From: CAYRNR01 sp964425605
Lineage (GTDB): Bacteria > Myxococcota_A > UBA796 > UBA9615 > CAYRNR01
Assembly: GCA_964425605.1 (NCBI GenBank)
Contig: CAYRNR010000018.1
Coordinates: 1-64,000 of the forward strand
Reading direction: 5' to 3'
DNA: 64,000 bases
In this document: positions 9,310 through 20,101 of the stretch, one piece after another
Numbering within the stretch: the stretch's first letter is position 1
Layout of the letters: each line of letters opens with the position of its first letter
The notes under the pieces: generated by a model
What the model saw: the letters and a program-made list of their open reading frames with translations, nothing else
The model's database searches: none
What the model was told of the DNA's origin: nothing
Program-made: the position numbers and the translations under genes

Positions 9310-10301
9310 GACGGGCGCTCAAGCACGCCGTGCGCAACGCGCCGATGGTCCACCGGGTCGTGGCGAGGGCCCAGCGCTCTGCTGGACTGCAGAACAGCGA
9401 CCTGTACAGGATGCTCCGGCGTCGCTGGATCGACCACCGCCGGGGGCAGCTGCGGCTGCCCGACCTGATCGACGTCGAGGTGACCACGCGGTGCAACGCC
9501 AACTGCATCATGTGTCCCCACGATCGTTCCACCCGCGAACCGACCTCCATGTCCGCCGCCGTGTTCGAGACCATCGTCCGCCGAGCGGTGGAGGCGCCCG
9601 TGTCGCGGATCAACCTCAATCACCTCGGGGAGCCACTCCTCGATCCCGGACTGCCGGACAAGATCGAGCTGGCCACGGCGAACGGCCTGTGGGTGCAGCT
9701 GAACACCAACGCGGCGGAGCTCACCAGGGAGATGGCGGGGGGCCTCCTGAGAGCCGGCGTGGATCACATCGCGATCAGCTTCTCCGGTGGCAGTCGCGAG
9801 ACCTACGAGGCCGTACATCGCGGCCTCTCGTTCGACCGGACGCTCCACAACATCGATCAGCTCCTCGCCCTGCGCGAGCGGGTGGGCCGCGCGTTCGTCT
9901 CGGTGACCTTCGTGCGACAGCCCACCAACGCCCACGAGACCGCCGCCTTCCGTCGTCTCTTCCGCGACAGGGTGGATGACGTGGTCGTCCGCGACGTGCG
10001 GGACTGGGCTGGCGCGGTGCCCGTCGCCGCTCGATTCCGCGGTCGTGAGACCAGCCCCGACCTGCCGCGCTTCCCCTGCAAGCTCCTGTGGAGCCGGATG
10101 GTCGTGCTCGTGGACGGCCGCGTCGCCCTGTGCGAGGTGGACTGGGAGGGGCGCCATGTCCTGGGCGATCTCGAGACGCAGTCCATCCGGGAGATCTGGT
10201 CCGGCAGCGCCATAGAGAGAATGAGGCGGGCTCACCTCGACGACATCTGCGAGCGCATCGACCCGTGCCGGGATTGTCACATCCGGGAGAGCTGGTGGTG
10301 A
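9306..10301 (+). CDS. Radical SAM / SPASM-domain enzyme
   Basis: The 331-residue product has the CxxxCxxC cluster motif (CNANCIMC, Cys63/67/70) that binds the SAM-cleaving 4Fe-4S cluster. Its C-terminal SPASM-like region includes FPCKLLW (Cys258), ALCEVDWEG, the GDLETQSIREIW hallmark and a final CxxCHI motif for auxiliary clusters. The short basic N-terminus (about 50 residues) precedes the barrel. SPASM proteins modify peptides, sugars or enzymes; no precursor peptide gene is visible nearby. The ATGA overlap with the aminotransferase gene means the two are co-translated, so a joint role on an amino-sugar or similar metabolite is the simplest inference. Confidence 0.9.
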   Translation: MRRALKHAVRNAPMVHRVVARAQRSAGLQNSDLYRMLRRRWIDHRRGQLRLPDLIDVEVTTRCNANCIMCPHDRSTREPTSMSAAVFETIVRRAVEAPVSRINLNHLGEPLLDPGLPDKIELATANGLWVQLNTNAAELTREMAGGLLRAGVDHIAISFSGGSRETYEAVHRGLSFDRTLHNIDQLLALRERVGRAFVSVTFVRQPTNAHETAAFRRLFRDRVDDVVVRDVRDWAGAVPVAARFRGRETSPDLPRFPCKLLWSRMVVLVDGRVALCEVDWEGRHVLGDLETQSIREIWSGSAIERMRRAHLDDICERIDPCRDCHIRESWW

Positions 10302-10390
10302 CACGCGGGCCGGAGAACTTCGTGGTGTCCCTTCGCCTGCGCTGCTACGCTCGGGTCTGTGGGGGATTTCGCCCCGGGGAGGAACACGAC

Positions 10391-11779
10391 ATGAAGAACC
10401 CGTCACAGGGAATCGCCCTCGCCGTCTCGATCTGTGTCGGCCTGCTGCTGCCGAGCTGTGGCGGCCAGGGGGAACAGGCACCCATCAACAGTGCCCCGTG
10501 GGCGGATGCAGGCGCGAGCGTGACGTCGTCGGTGGGTCTCCAGACCGCGCTGGACGGTTCCGGGAGCTACGATCCCGACGACGATCCGCTCAGCTACCAC
10601 TGGAGCTTCGAGTCTGTCCCGATCGGCAGCGTCGTGGGAGACTCCTCGATCACGCCCAATGACAGCGGGGACGCTGCCGCGCCGTCCTTCGCGCCGGACA
10701 CGCAGGGACTGTATGTCCTGAGGCTCCGGGTCAGTGACGGTGAGATCGACTCCAGGAGCGACTTCGTCCACGTGATGGCGGACATCGAGGGTAGCCTCCC
10801 GGTGGCCGACGCGGGCGAGGACCACAACGCCACCGAGGGGGACACCGTGGACCTGGACGGTTCCGGGAGCTGGGACCCACTGGACTACGAGCTCACCTAC
10901 CGCTGGACCCTGGTCGACGTGCCCGAGACCAGCACCCTGGGCGACGCGGACATCTCCGGCTCTGGACAGGCTCTCGCCAGCTTCGTCCCGGACGCGCCCG
11001 GGGTCTTCCTCGTGGGGTTGCAGGTGAACAACGGTGTCTCGGACAGCGTCCCGGACTTCGTGTCCGTCGACGTCACCTCGACGAACTCGTGTCCCGTGGC
11101 CGGAGGTGAGGCGCCGGTGTCGCCGTACAGCTGCAGCGACATCGGGGTGAGCGCGTCGAGCTCCTACGACGTGGACGGCGACCTGCTCGAGTACACGTGG
11201 CGACACCTGCTGCCACCACAGGACAGCAGCCTCTCGGAGGCCGATTTTGTCGATCCAGCGGCCGAGGACACCGTGTTCTTCGCCGACGGCCCGGGCATCT
11301 ACACCGTGCAGGTCTCGGTCAACGACGGAGAGTGCGAGAGCGCACCTTTCCAGTTCGACATCGAGGTGGCCGTCCGTCCCGACAACGAAGCCCCCACTCC
11401 GCAGGCCGATGACAACGGGTGGTACAACGGCTACGCACCCTGTACCCCCAGCGGGAGCAACTGGTGGTGCGAGCAGTGTGACGAACTCGAGGTCACCATC
11501 GACGGGTCGGCCAGCACCGATCCGGATGGCGATCCGCTCTCGTTCTACTGGGAGAACCTCTACGATCCGGAGCACCCGGGCTGGGAGGACTACGAGCGGG
11601 CCGAGATCGACGATCCCGGCGCAGAGGTGGTGACGGTGATCCTCGGGGGCGCCAACGCGGTGTACGACGTGGACACGCAACACCAGTACGAGTTCATGCT
11701 CACCGTGACGGACTGCATGGGAGAGGCGGTCTCTCTGAGCAGCAGCGTCGGCATCGTCTACAACTGCCGGGGGATCTAG
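10391..11779 (+). CDS. Lipoprotein with four PKD-like domains
   Basis: The 462-residue product has a lipobox (LLLPSC) after a 22-residue signal and four Ig-like PKD repeats. Each has the pattern A(D)AG ... LDGSGSYDPDDDPLSYHW ... GLYVLRLRVSDG; the third and fourth are more diverged and contain cysteine pairs (YSCSD; WWCEQCDE). A strong GGGGAGGA precedes the ATG by about six bases. PKD domains are usually extracellular spacers or carbohydrate/protein contact modules; no catalytic domain is attached here. A role as surface scaffold is inferred. It lies 89 bp after the radical-SAM gene and may have its own promoter. Confidence 0.85.
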   Translation: MKNPSQGIALAVSICVGLLLPSCGGQGEQAPINSAPWADAGASVTSSVGLQTALDGSGSYDPDDDPLSYHWSFESVPIGSVVGDSSITPNDSGDAAAPSFAPDTQGLYVLRLRVSDGEIDSRSDFVHVMADIEGSLPVADAGEDHNATEGDTVDLDGSGSWDPLDYELTYRWTLVDVPETSTLGDADISGSGQALASFVPDAPGVFLVGLQVNNGVSDSVPDFVSVDVTSTNSCPVAGGEAPVSPYSCSDIGVSASSSYDVDGDLLEYTWRHLLPPQDSSLSEADFVDPAAEDTVFFADGPGIYTVQVSVNDGECESAPFQFDIEVAVRPDNEAPTPQADDNGWYNGYAPCTPSGSNWWCEQCDELEVTIDGSASTDPDGDPLSFYWENLYDPEHPGWEDYERAEIDDPGAEVVTVILGGANAVYDVDTQHQYEFMLTVTDCMGEAVSLSSSVGIVYNCRGI

Positions 11780-11838
11780 CTGACGGGCTCGAGTGGGTTT
11801 GGACGTCAGTGGCAGCGTGGTGAGAGAGGGGATCTCCG

Positions 11839-13422
11839 ATGCGAATCAGCGTGCTCGTGGCCTCGATTCTGGCCCTGGTCCTGGTGATCGGATGCGACGA
11901 GTCGTCCCCTGCGGACGACGACACCGTGGGTGATGACGACACGGTGGCAGATGACGACACCGTGGGTGACGACGACGACGCCACGGGTGACGACGATGAC
12001 ACCACGGGTGACGACGACACCACGGGCGACGACGACACGGGCGACGACGACATCGAACCCGTCGAAGTCGACCTGACTGCGGTGTCCGATTTCCGGATCG
12101 AAGGGGAATCCATCCTGGACTTCGCCGGGTACTGGGTCAGCACCCGCGGCGATCTCGACGGCGACGGCATCGACGACCTGGCCGTCTCCGCGCCGGAGGA
12201 GCAGGGGGATTACCTCGGTGGCCTCGTCTACGTGTTGTTCGGGCGGACCACGTCCTGGCCCACCGGTCTCCAGTACGCGGACGTGCGAATGACGGGCGCC
12301 GCGGTGGTGGATCACCCGAGCGACCTGTCCCTGTCCATCGTCGAGGATCTGAACGGCGACGACCTGGACGATCTGGTCGTGGGGGACGAGTACGACGACG
12401 ACGGCGCGCCGTATGGCGGGCGTGCACTCGTCTACTTCGGTCGTCCGACGGGCTGGCCGACGGATCTCAACGACGCGGACGTGGTCATCCAGGGCACGGT
12501 GGTCCAGGCGTATCTGGGGGAGACGGTCTCCGCGGCGGGAGACGTCGATGGCGACGGCAGGGGCGACCTGCTCGTGGCGGCCGCTGGCGGGTTCGCCTCG
12601 GCCGAGGCCGGCAAGGTCTACCTCTTCCTCGGGACGGGCGGCGACTGGACCCCGGCGATGGAGGAGTCGGACGCGGACGTGACCTTCGTCGGGGACCAGG
12701 ACTTCGACCGGGTGGGCTCCTCGCTCTCCCACGGGGACGTGAACGGGGATGGATTCCAGGACATCGTGATCGGGGCCGAGTACTACGGGTGTGATCTGGG
12801 ATTCCCCGACCACCTCTACGGTGCCGTGTACGTGGTGTTCGGACGGTCCGGCGCGTGGCCCGTGGACCTGACAGGCGCCGACCTGTTCTGGCAGGGAGAG
12901 CCCCTGAACTACTCGCGTCTGGGCCGCGCGGTCTCCGCGGAGGGCGACCTGGACGGGGATGGCTACGACGACCTCCTCGTGGGCGCGAGCCACTACACCG
13001 ATGGCCCCCACGCGTACGGCGGCCGTGTCTACATGATCCGCGGCCGGGACACGGCCTGGCCGGCGACCATCGCGGACGCGGACCACATCCTCGACGGGGA
13101 GGCCGAAGAGGACCTACTCGGGTACAGCCTCACCGTGGCCGGAGATCTCGACTCCGACGGTCTCGACGACGCTGTGCTGGCGGCCACGGCCGGTGGAAGC
13201 GGGATCGTCTACGTCGTGCGCGGCCGGGAGTCGGGATGGCCCTCGGATCTGGCGCACGTGGACTACAGGTTGCACGGGGATCCTCTGTCCCAGGCTGGGT
13301 TCGGCATGGCCGCGTCGGGTGACCTGAACGCCGACGGTCGAGCCGATCTGATCCTCGGAGGTCCGTACCTGGACAACTATCGCGGCGTCGTCTGGGGTCT
13401 CTTCTCGCTGCCCTCGGAGTAG
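11839..13422 (+). CDS. Seven-bladed FG-GAP lipoprotein with poly-Asp linker
   Basis: The 527-residue product has a lipobox (LVLVIGC), then a ~45-residue Asp-rich linker built from (G/A)DDDTxGDDD units. Seven FG-GAP repeats follow (GDLDGDGIDDLAVSAP and variants), enough for a complete integrin-type beta-propeller. There is no C-terminal sorting tail, so anchoring is by the lipid alone, unlike the related protein at 1637-3586. Asp loops in each blade should bind Ca2+. A surface-display or adhesion role is inferred. Confidence 0.85.
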   Translation: MRISVLVASILALVLVIGCDESSPADDDTVGDDDTVADDDTVGDDDDATGDDDDTTGDDDTTGDDDTGDDDIEPVEVDLTAVSDFRIEGESILDFAGYWVSTRGDLDGDGIDDLAVSAPEEQGDYLGGLVYVLFGRTTSWPTGLQYADVRMTGAAVVDHPSDLSLSIVEDLNGDDLDDLVVGDEYDDDGAPYGGRALVYFGRPTGWPTDLNDADVVIQGTVVQAYLGETVSAAGDVDGDGRGDLLVAAAGGFASAEAGKVYLFLGTGGDWTPAMEESDADVTFVGDQDFDRVGSSLSHGDVNGDGFQDIVIGAEYYGCDLGFPDHLYGAVYVVFGRSGAWPVDLTGADLFWQGEPLNYSRLGRAVSAEGDLDGDGYDDLLVGASHYTDGPHAYGGRVYMIRGRDTAWPATIADADHILDGEAEEDLLGYSLTVAGDLDSDGLDDAVLAATAGGSGIVYVVRGRESGWPSDLAHVDYRLHGDPLSQAGFGMAASGDLNADGRADLILGGPYLDNYRGVVWGLFSLPSE

Positions 13423-13446
13423 GGGGCAGCTGGAGTCGGCGGGATC

Positions 13447-13878
13447 CTATTCCTGATCCTCACCATCGGTCGTGACGTAGATCGCGCCCAGGGTGAGGTA
13501 CCCCTCGTCATTGCCCTGCTTGATGTACGCCTCGTCGTCGGGTGTCACACGGATCTTGGGGGCGGAGACCAGCCGGCTCCGGGTCACCACCTTGGGGAAG
13601 CCGCGCTTTCGCGCCTTGAGGGTGACGTCGTAGAGCATGAACGACATCTGGACGAGGCCGCTGTCGATGAACTCCAGCTCCGTGACCACGGTGAAACCCT
13701 CGTCCTCGGACGTCTCGAAGGTCACCGTGGGGACGACGCCGGACTCCACGTCGTGGGCGGTCCACGAGTACTCGACGTCCTCGGGTGAGTAGTAGAAGGT
13801 CACGACGAGGTCGTCGGCGAGGGCCGTCGCCGGGATCGCGAGGAGGGCGATGGTGAGGGAAGCGGCGAGGACTCTCAT
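13447..13878 (-). CDS. Small exported protein of unknown function
   Basis: The 143-residue product has a clear signal peptide (MRVLAASLTIALLAIPATALA) and a beta-rich mature part ending GEDQE. The ATG is preceded by GGGAGAT at standard spacing; the open frame upstream of it has no such site. Nothing in the sequence points to a catalytic family. It is convergent with the FG-GAP gene (24 bp apart) and downstream of 13944-14663 on the same strand. Confidence 0.6.
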   Translation of the reverse strand: MRVLAASLTIALLAIPATALADDLVVTFYYSPEDVEYSWTAHDVESGVVPTVTFETSEDEGFTVVTELEFIDSGLVQMSFMLYDVTLKARKRGFPKVVTRSRLVSAPKIRVTPDDEAYIKQGNDEGYLTLGAIYVTTDGEDQE

Positions 13879-13943
13879 GGGATCTCCCGGGGGTTCAGGT
13901 CGATGGGTCTCGAGCTGTATAGCACAGGGGCGCGCTGGCCCGT

Positions 13944-14663
13944 TCATGGGTTCGGATGCCACTTGATCTGGACCGGGAGGCCCGCCTCGGCCGCCCTGGT
14001 GAAGAACTTCGCCACCACCTCGAGCATGGAGACCAGGTGCGCTGGATCGACCTCGTACCGCTCGACGCCGTGGGGCAGGGTCCAGGGGAGCTCGGGGAGG
14101 GAGCCGGGGACCACGAGAGACGACGCCACCGCGCGGACGCGTTCGACGTCGAGCACCGCGTCGCGCAGGGCCTCCCTCAGGTCCGTCTCGGTGGGATCGG
14201 GCTCCCCGCCGAAGGCGTCGCGGATGGCCGCGGCCCCTGGCAGGTCCGGCGGCTCGCATCCGAAGCGAGCGGCGTAGGCGGGGCTGACATACAGGAGCGT
14301 CCCGTAGGTCGCCGGGACCGACCAGAGCTCGAATCGTGTTGTATAGTCGTGGAACGCGTCGTCCACGGCGCTGCTGGGGCCGTCGTCTGGATCGGCGTCC
14401 AGCGCCAGGACCGCCTCTGCGGTCAGGGGTGCCCACCGGGGCGGCGCCGCCTTGAGCATCATGAGCAGCATGTGGTGGCGGAGGATCTCGGGGACGCCGC
14501 GCTCCCAGACCTTCTCGTAGTGGTCCGCGCTCAGCTCCGGGTTGGGTTCGAGCGCCGCGAGCCGCTCCGCCAGCTCCTCGGGGTGCTGACGTGCCGATTG
14601 CAGCTGCGCGACGATCTCGGCGTCGAACGCGCGCCACGTGGTGTTCTGGTGACGTCCGGACAT
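13944..14663 (-). CDS. Cytoplasmic protein of unknown function, downstream of NCS1 permease
   Basis: The 239-residue product (MSGRHQNTTW ... IKWHPNP) has no signal peptide or membrane segment and looks mainly helical and acidic. It starts 17 bp after the permease stop on the same strand, suggesting co-transcription and perhaps a role in using or sensing the imported base. The strand stays open through the permease region in this frame, but the ATG at 14663 is the plausible start given the gene boundary. No recognised motif. Confidence 0.55.
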   Translation of the reverse strand: MSGRHQNTTWRAFDAEIVAQLQSARQHPEELAERLAALEPNPELSADHYEKVWERGVPEILRHHMLLMMLKAAPPRWAPLTAEAVLALDADPDDGPSSAVDDAFHDYTTRFELWSVPATYGTLLYVSPAYAARFGCEPPDLPGAAAIRDAFGGEPDPTETDLREALRDAVLDVERVRAVASSLVVPGSLPELPWTLPHGVERYEVDPAHLVSMLEVVAKFFTRAAEAGLPVQIKWHPNP

Positions 14664-14680
14664 GGCTGCTCCAATCGGAT

Positions 14681-16177
<1,497 letters not shown>

Positions 16178-16223
16178 GCCGCTCCCTCGCAACGGTCGAG
16201 CGTATGTCCTGGCCCGGCGGCGG

Positions 16224-18293
16224 TCAATCGGCGGGGGGCGCGAGACGTTCGTCCATGATCTCGCGCACCTGGATCTCTGCGTCGGTCCACGACCCGGCGT
16301 GCGCGAGCACGGTCAGGTCCTCGTCCAGCACGAAGTACTGGGGCACGCCCTTGACGTGGACCTCGCGGGCCGTGTCCCACGTGACGAAGCCGACGACGAA
16401 CGACGGGCGTTCGGCGCCGCTGAAGTACCGGTCGAGCCGGTCTCGGTCGCTCGCGCACAGGGCGACGACCCCCAGGTGGAGTTCGGAGTACTGCTCGATG
16501 AGTTCCTCGAGGCGAGCCCACGACTCGCGGCACGGGTTTCAGCCAGGGTTCCAGAACTGCACGACCATCGGCCCGTCGTGTTCCGACAGGTGGTGCTCCT
16601 CGTCGCCGATGGCGTAGGCGAGGTCGGGGAAGGGCTGGCCGAACAGCGGATGGTTCTCCCCGATGGGGTAGTCGCCGCTCGTGGGTCGCTGCGCCCTGCG
16701 GTTCTCCCTGCCCAGGGCGACGGCGCGGTCGGCGACGAACCCTTCGAGCCCGTCGGGGTGCCAGTACGGTCGTGACTCCCACCCGGCCCGGAGGTCGTCG
16801 GGCAGGCCGGTCTCGTCGAAGTGGGTCGGGTATCGCTCCACGAGCAGGGCTGCGGCGCGCAGGCGGTGCTCGAACGCGATGACGGGCCGGCCCAGCTCGT
16901 CGTACACGTCGCCGAGGAAGTCGTGGTCCTGGTGCCGGTCGGCCAGGGCGCAGGCGCGCAGGAGGGAGACCACGGCCTCCTCGTCGCGGCCGAGGTCGTG
17001 CAACACGGCAGCCTCGGCGTTGAGCAGGCTGGCGGTCCTTCGTTTGTTGAGGTCGGTCCAGCCCCCCAGCCCCATCGGGGCCCAGAAGTCGTCGTGTGTG
17101 TAGTCCCCGGTCGCCAGCTCCTCCAGCTCGACCCCCAGGTAGTCCAGGGCGAGCTCCCGGTCCAGGCCCGTCCGCACCGCGCTGTACGCGAAGGCGATGG
17201 CCGGGTACTCCTCCTCGGGACCGGCCTCCATGGCGCGCAGGTACGCCGCGTGGGCTTCGTCGAAGCGATCGAGGCGGCTCAACAGCGAGCCGCGGGTGTC
17301 CTCGAGCTTTGCTCGCAAGGGGCCGCTGTCCGGGACGTCGTCTTCGAGGCGGTCCAGGTCCTCCAGCCCCACCTCGGGGTTGTAGCGCTGCTGGGCCCCG
17401 TAGATGACCCAGGTCGGTTCGTCGCGATCGAAGTGCTCCCAGGCCGGCTCGAGCTCGACCAGGCGGCGCTCGAACGCGCGTTGCACCTTGCGGTCGTCGT
17501 GGAGTGCGGCGCTGTACTGCATCAGCTTCAGGGGATCGTCGCCCTCGATCGCGGCCGAGGCCTCCCTCGTCGCGAACCGGCGCAGGGCGCGCGCGTGGGC
17601 CCCGGCTGGCTCCGGATTCCACAGCGCCCAGGCCAGCTCCTCCATGAGCGAGGGCTGTTTGCCGATGGCCTGGCGCACCTGCTCGGCGAGATCACGGTCG
17701 ATGGGGTCCACATGGAGCCGCAACAGGATCGCCTGTCGCCCCAGGCGCGGCACACCCGACGCCTCGGCCGCGGCGATCATCGCCCGCCAACGCTCCTGTG
17801 CGGCCGTCGCGTCCGCCTCGGTCTCCCCACCCGCCTGGAACGCCGTCGTCCGTGCCACGAGTCCGTGGACCTGCAGGGCATGGAACCGCGCCCGCGCGTC
17901 CTCGGGCAGGGGCTCGAGCAGCAGCGCGATCTCGGACTCGGCGTCTTCCTCGTTCCGGCGCAACAGCCACAGGCACTGCGCCAGGGCGACGCGGGCGATC
18001 TCGTCGTCGGGGTTCCGGGCGTGCCAGGCGCGGTACTGGGCGATCAGGTGGTAGCGGTCGCCCAGCGCGGACCAGGTCTCGAGGTACAGCTGGTGCGCCT
18101 CGAGGTCGCGCGGGTCCTCTGCCAGCAGCGCCGCGGCGACAGCGGCCGCCTCGGTCGACCGACCGACGATGGCCAGATACCGCCCCTGCTCGTGCGCATC
18201 CCACGCATCGCTCGCCCACGCTGGCCCCGCCAGCCCCAGCGCGACCGCGATGATCACCAGCAGCGTTGCGTATCGGGCTCTCGTACTTCCCAT
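16224..18293 (-). CDS. Candidate selenoprotein: helical-repeat plus thioredoxin/TlpA-like domain with in-frame TGA (UxxC)
   Basis: From the ATG at 18293 (GGGAGAT upstream) the frame encodes a signal peptide, a ~500-residue helical TPR-like region and a thioredoxin-like domain beginning near FGQPFPDLAYAI. At codon 585 (16539-16541) there is a TGA in the context VVQFWNPG-U-NPCRESW. In TlpA/redoxin proteins the aligned position is the first Cys of CxxC. The same frame then continues 104 codons to a TGA at 16224. That extension holds the rest of the fold: a beta strand LHLGVVALCAS and the cis-Pro loop KGVPQYFVLD (Pro651). A stem-loop starts 11 nt after the TGA. Reading TGA as selenocysteine gives a 689-residue secreted UxxC oxidoreductase. 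A TGC-to-TGA error or a recent nonsense mutation is the alternative. Confidence 0.8.
16512..16528 (-). promoter_or_regulatory. Candidate bacterial SECIS stem-loop
   Basis: Ten bases after the in-frame TGA, the transcript reads GCGAGTCGTGGGCTCGC: a perfect 5 bp stem (GCGAG/CTCGC), extendable by a U-G pair, with a small apical loop carrying G at its second position. This spacing (about 16 nt from TGA to loop) and the loop G are features of known bacterial SECIS elements. In GC-rich DNA short hairpins are common, so the fold alone is weak; its position makes it notable. Confidence 0.5.
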
Positions 18294-18384
18294 GGATCTC
18301 CCCCGTCCGATCGACCCGGTCGATTCTACGCTACTCCCGGGGTCCGGACTGCTGGTATCGTTCGTCGAGATCACGGGAAGGTCC

Positions 18385-20097
18385 ATGCCACAGCATCCCG
18401 AGCGCGCGGGGGTCGTCTACTCCCCGCCGGAGATCGTCGATCACATCCTCGCCAGCACCCTGCAGCCCTCGCTGGACGGTCGCTCGCCGGATCAGGCCGC
18501 CGATCTCAAGCTCCTCGATCCGGCCTGTGGAACAGGGGCGGTGCTCGTGGGCGCGTGTCGCGTACTCATGGACTGGCATGCAGCGGCCGGGCGGCGGACG
18601 CTGGGGGATCGGCTGGACGTCCTGCGCGACAACCTGTTCGGAGTGGACGTGGACGCGCGCGCGGTCGCCGGGACGAGGCGGGCGCTGCTCGAGTGTGTCC
18701 TGGAGGGACAGACCGAGCTGGTGAAGTGCGACGCCCGGATCCTCGCGCGGGCCCGCGAGGCGCTCGAGGCCAACGTGCGCTGCGGCGACGCCCTGGTCGA
18801 CGAGTCCTTCGACTGGAACGCGGAGTTCGAGGCGGTGTTCGGGCGGCGGGAACCCGGGTTCGACGTGGTCGTGGGCAACCCCCCGTACCTGGACTCGGGG
18901 TGGATGTCCGTGCACGGCGCGGATCTCAGGCGGTGGTGCAGCGAGCACTACACGACGGCCCGCGGGAACTGGGATCTGTACTGCGTGTTCGTCGAGCGGA
19001 GCCTCCAGCTGCTGCGGGAGCGGGGGCTCCACGCGTTCGTCGTCCCCAACAAGATCGCCTCGGCTCCCTATGCCAGGCCGACGAGGCAGCTGCTGGTGCT
19101 CGAGCACACGCTGCTGGAAATGCGCGACTACTCCGGCGTCCCGGTGTTCGCCGAGGGGATCTACCCCCTGGTGTACGTGGTGAGGCAGGGCACCGACTGC
19201 GCGGCCTCCAAACGCCGGCCCGTGCGATTCGAACGAATGGGCCCCGGCGACGACGGCTTCGAGGTCGTCGAGACGGCACAGCTGCCCTACGCGAGTCACT
19301 TCCCCGCGGACGGTTCGGCCTGGTCCGTCTTCGGGCCCCTCCGGGAGGCGAGCGAGGTGCTGGCCCGGTTCTCGGACCTGCCGTCGCTGGGGGATCTGGC
19401 GGAGGTCCACGGCGGCGCGACCGTGGCCGAGGCCTACGATCTGCCCGCCCTGCTCACCTCCTGCGAGGCCCCGCGGGACGGCGATCTCCGCGTCCTCAAC
19501 AGCGGCACCATCGACCGCCACCGGTCCCTGTGGGGCCACCGGCCGATGCGGTATCTCCGTCAGGACTATCCGTTCCCCGTCGTCGAGGCATCGGTGCAGG
19601 CGCAGCTGCCCCCCAGGCGGCTCGAGCAGGCCCGCACCCCCAAGGTGATCGTGGCGGGGATGACGCAGGTGCTCGAGTGTGTGGCCGACGAGGAGGGGAC
19701 GGTCCTGGCCGCGAAGTCCACGTCGATCGTCGTGCCGGGGGACGATGTGACCGTGCTGTTCCTCGCCGGCCTGCTCAACAGCCGCCTGGTGAACCTGGTG
19801 TACCGGGCCCAGTTCGGCGGTCTGGCGCTGGCCAGCGGCTACCTCCGGGTGGGGCCGCCGCAGCTCCGGGACCTGCCGATCCCGATCCCCCGCACGCCGC
19901 GCGACCAGGCGCTGGCGGTGGAGCTGTGTGACTGTGTGCGGCGCCTGGGTGAGGGATACTCGGGTCAGCTCGAAGACCCTGACTGCTGTCTGTCGCAGAC
20001 AATTGAAGGAGTGGAGACGAGAATCGACGATATCGTCTACAAGCTCTACGGCCTCACAGAGGCGGAGCGCGCCCTCCTGACGAACGAGCCCGCCTGA
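18385..20097 (+). CDS. Solitary N6-adenine DNA methyltransferase (Eco57I/TaqI-like)
   Basis: The 570-residue product has the SAM-binding motif I DPACGTGA (residues 45-52) and the catalytic NPPY (165-168) of gamma-type N6-adenine methyltransferases. A C-terminal ~250-residue region resembles a TaqI-type target recognition domain (VLNSGTIDRH ... LLNSRLVNLVYRAQFGGLALASGYLRVG). There is no PD-(D/E)xK or other nuclease domain at the N-terminus and no restriction gene beside it, so it is an orphan methylase or a remnant of a type IIG system. The ATG at 18385 has GGGAAGG four bases upstream. Divergent from the selenoprotein gene. Confidence 0.88.
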   Translation: MPQHPERAGVVYSPPEIVDHILASTLQPSLDGRSPDQAADLKLLDPACGTGAVLVGACRVLMDWHAAAGRRTLGDRLDVLRDNLFGVDVDARAVAGTRRALLECVLEGQTELVKCDARILARAREALEANVRCGDALVDESFDWNAEFEAVFGRREPGFDVVVGNPPYLDSGWMSVHGADLRRWCSEHYTTARGNWDLYCVFVERSLQLLRERGLHAFVVPNKIASAPYARPTRQLLVLEHTLLEMRDYSGVPVFAEGIYPLVYVVRQGTDCAASKRRPVRFERMGPGDDGFEVVETAQLPYASHFPADGSAWSVFGPLREASEVLARFSDLPSLGDLAEVHGGATVAEAYDLPALLTSCEAPRDGDLRVLNSGTIDRHRSLWGHRPMRYLRQDYPFPVVEASVQAQLPPRRLEQARTPKVIVAGMTQVLECVADEEGTVLAAKSTSIVVPGDDVTVLFLAGLLNSRLVNLVYRAQFGGLALASGYLRVGPPQLRDLPIPIPRTPRDQALAVELCDCVRRLGEGYSGQLEDPDCCLSQTIEGVETRIDDIVYKLYGLTEAERALLTNEPA

Positions 20098-20101
20098 GCC
20101 C

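Noticed and set aside
16539..16541. Treating the TGA as an ordinary stop giving a 584-residue protein
   Set aside because: The coding extension after it completes a thioredoxin fold and the TGA replaces an active-site Cys, which a chance stop would not explain. It remains the main alternative.
16821..19931. Very long open frame on the plus strand crossing the selenoprotein and methylase genes
   Set aside because: It runs antisense to one well-supported gene and out of frame with the other, with low-complexity composition typical of GC-rich shadow frames.
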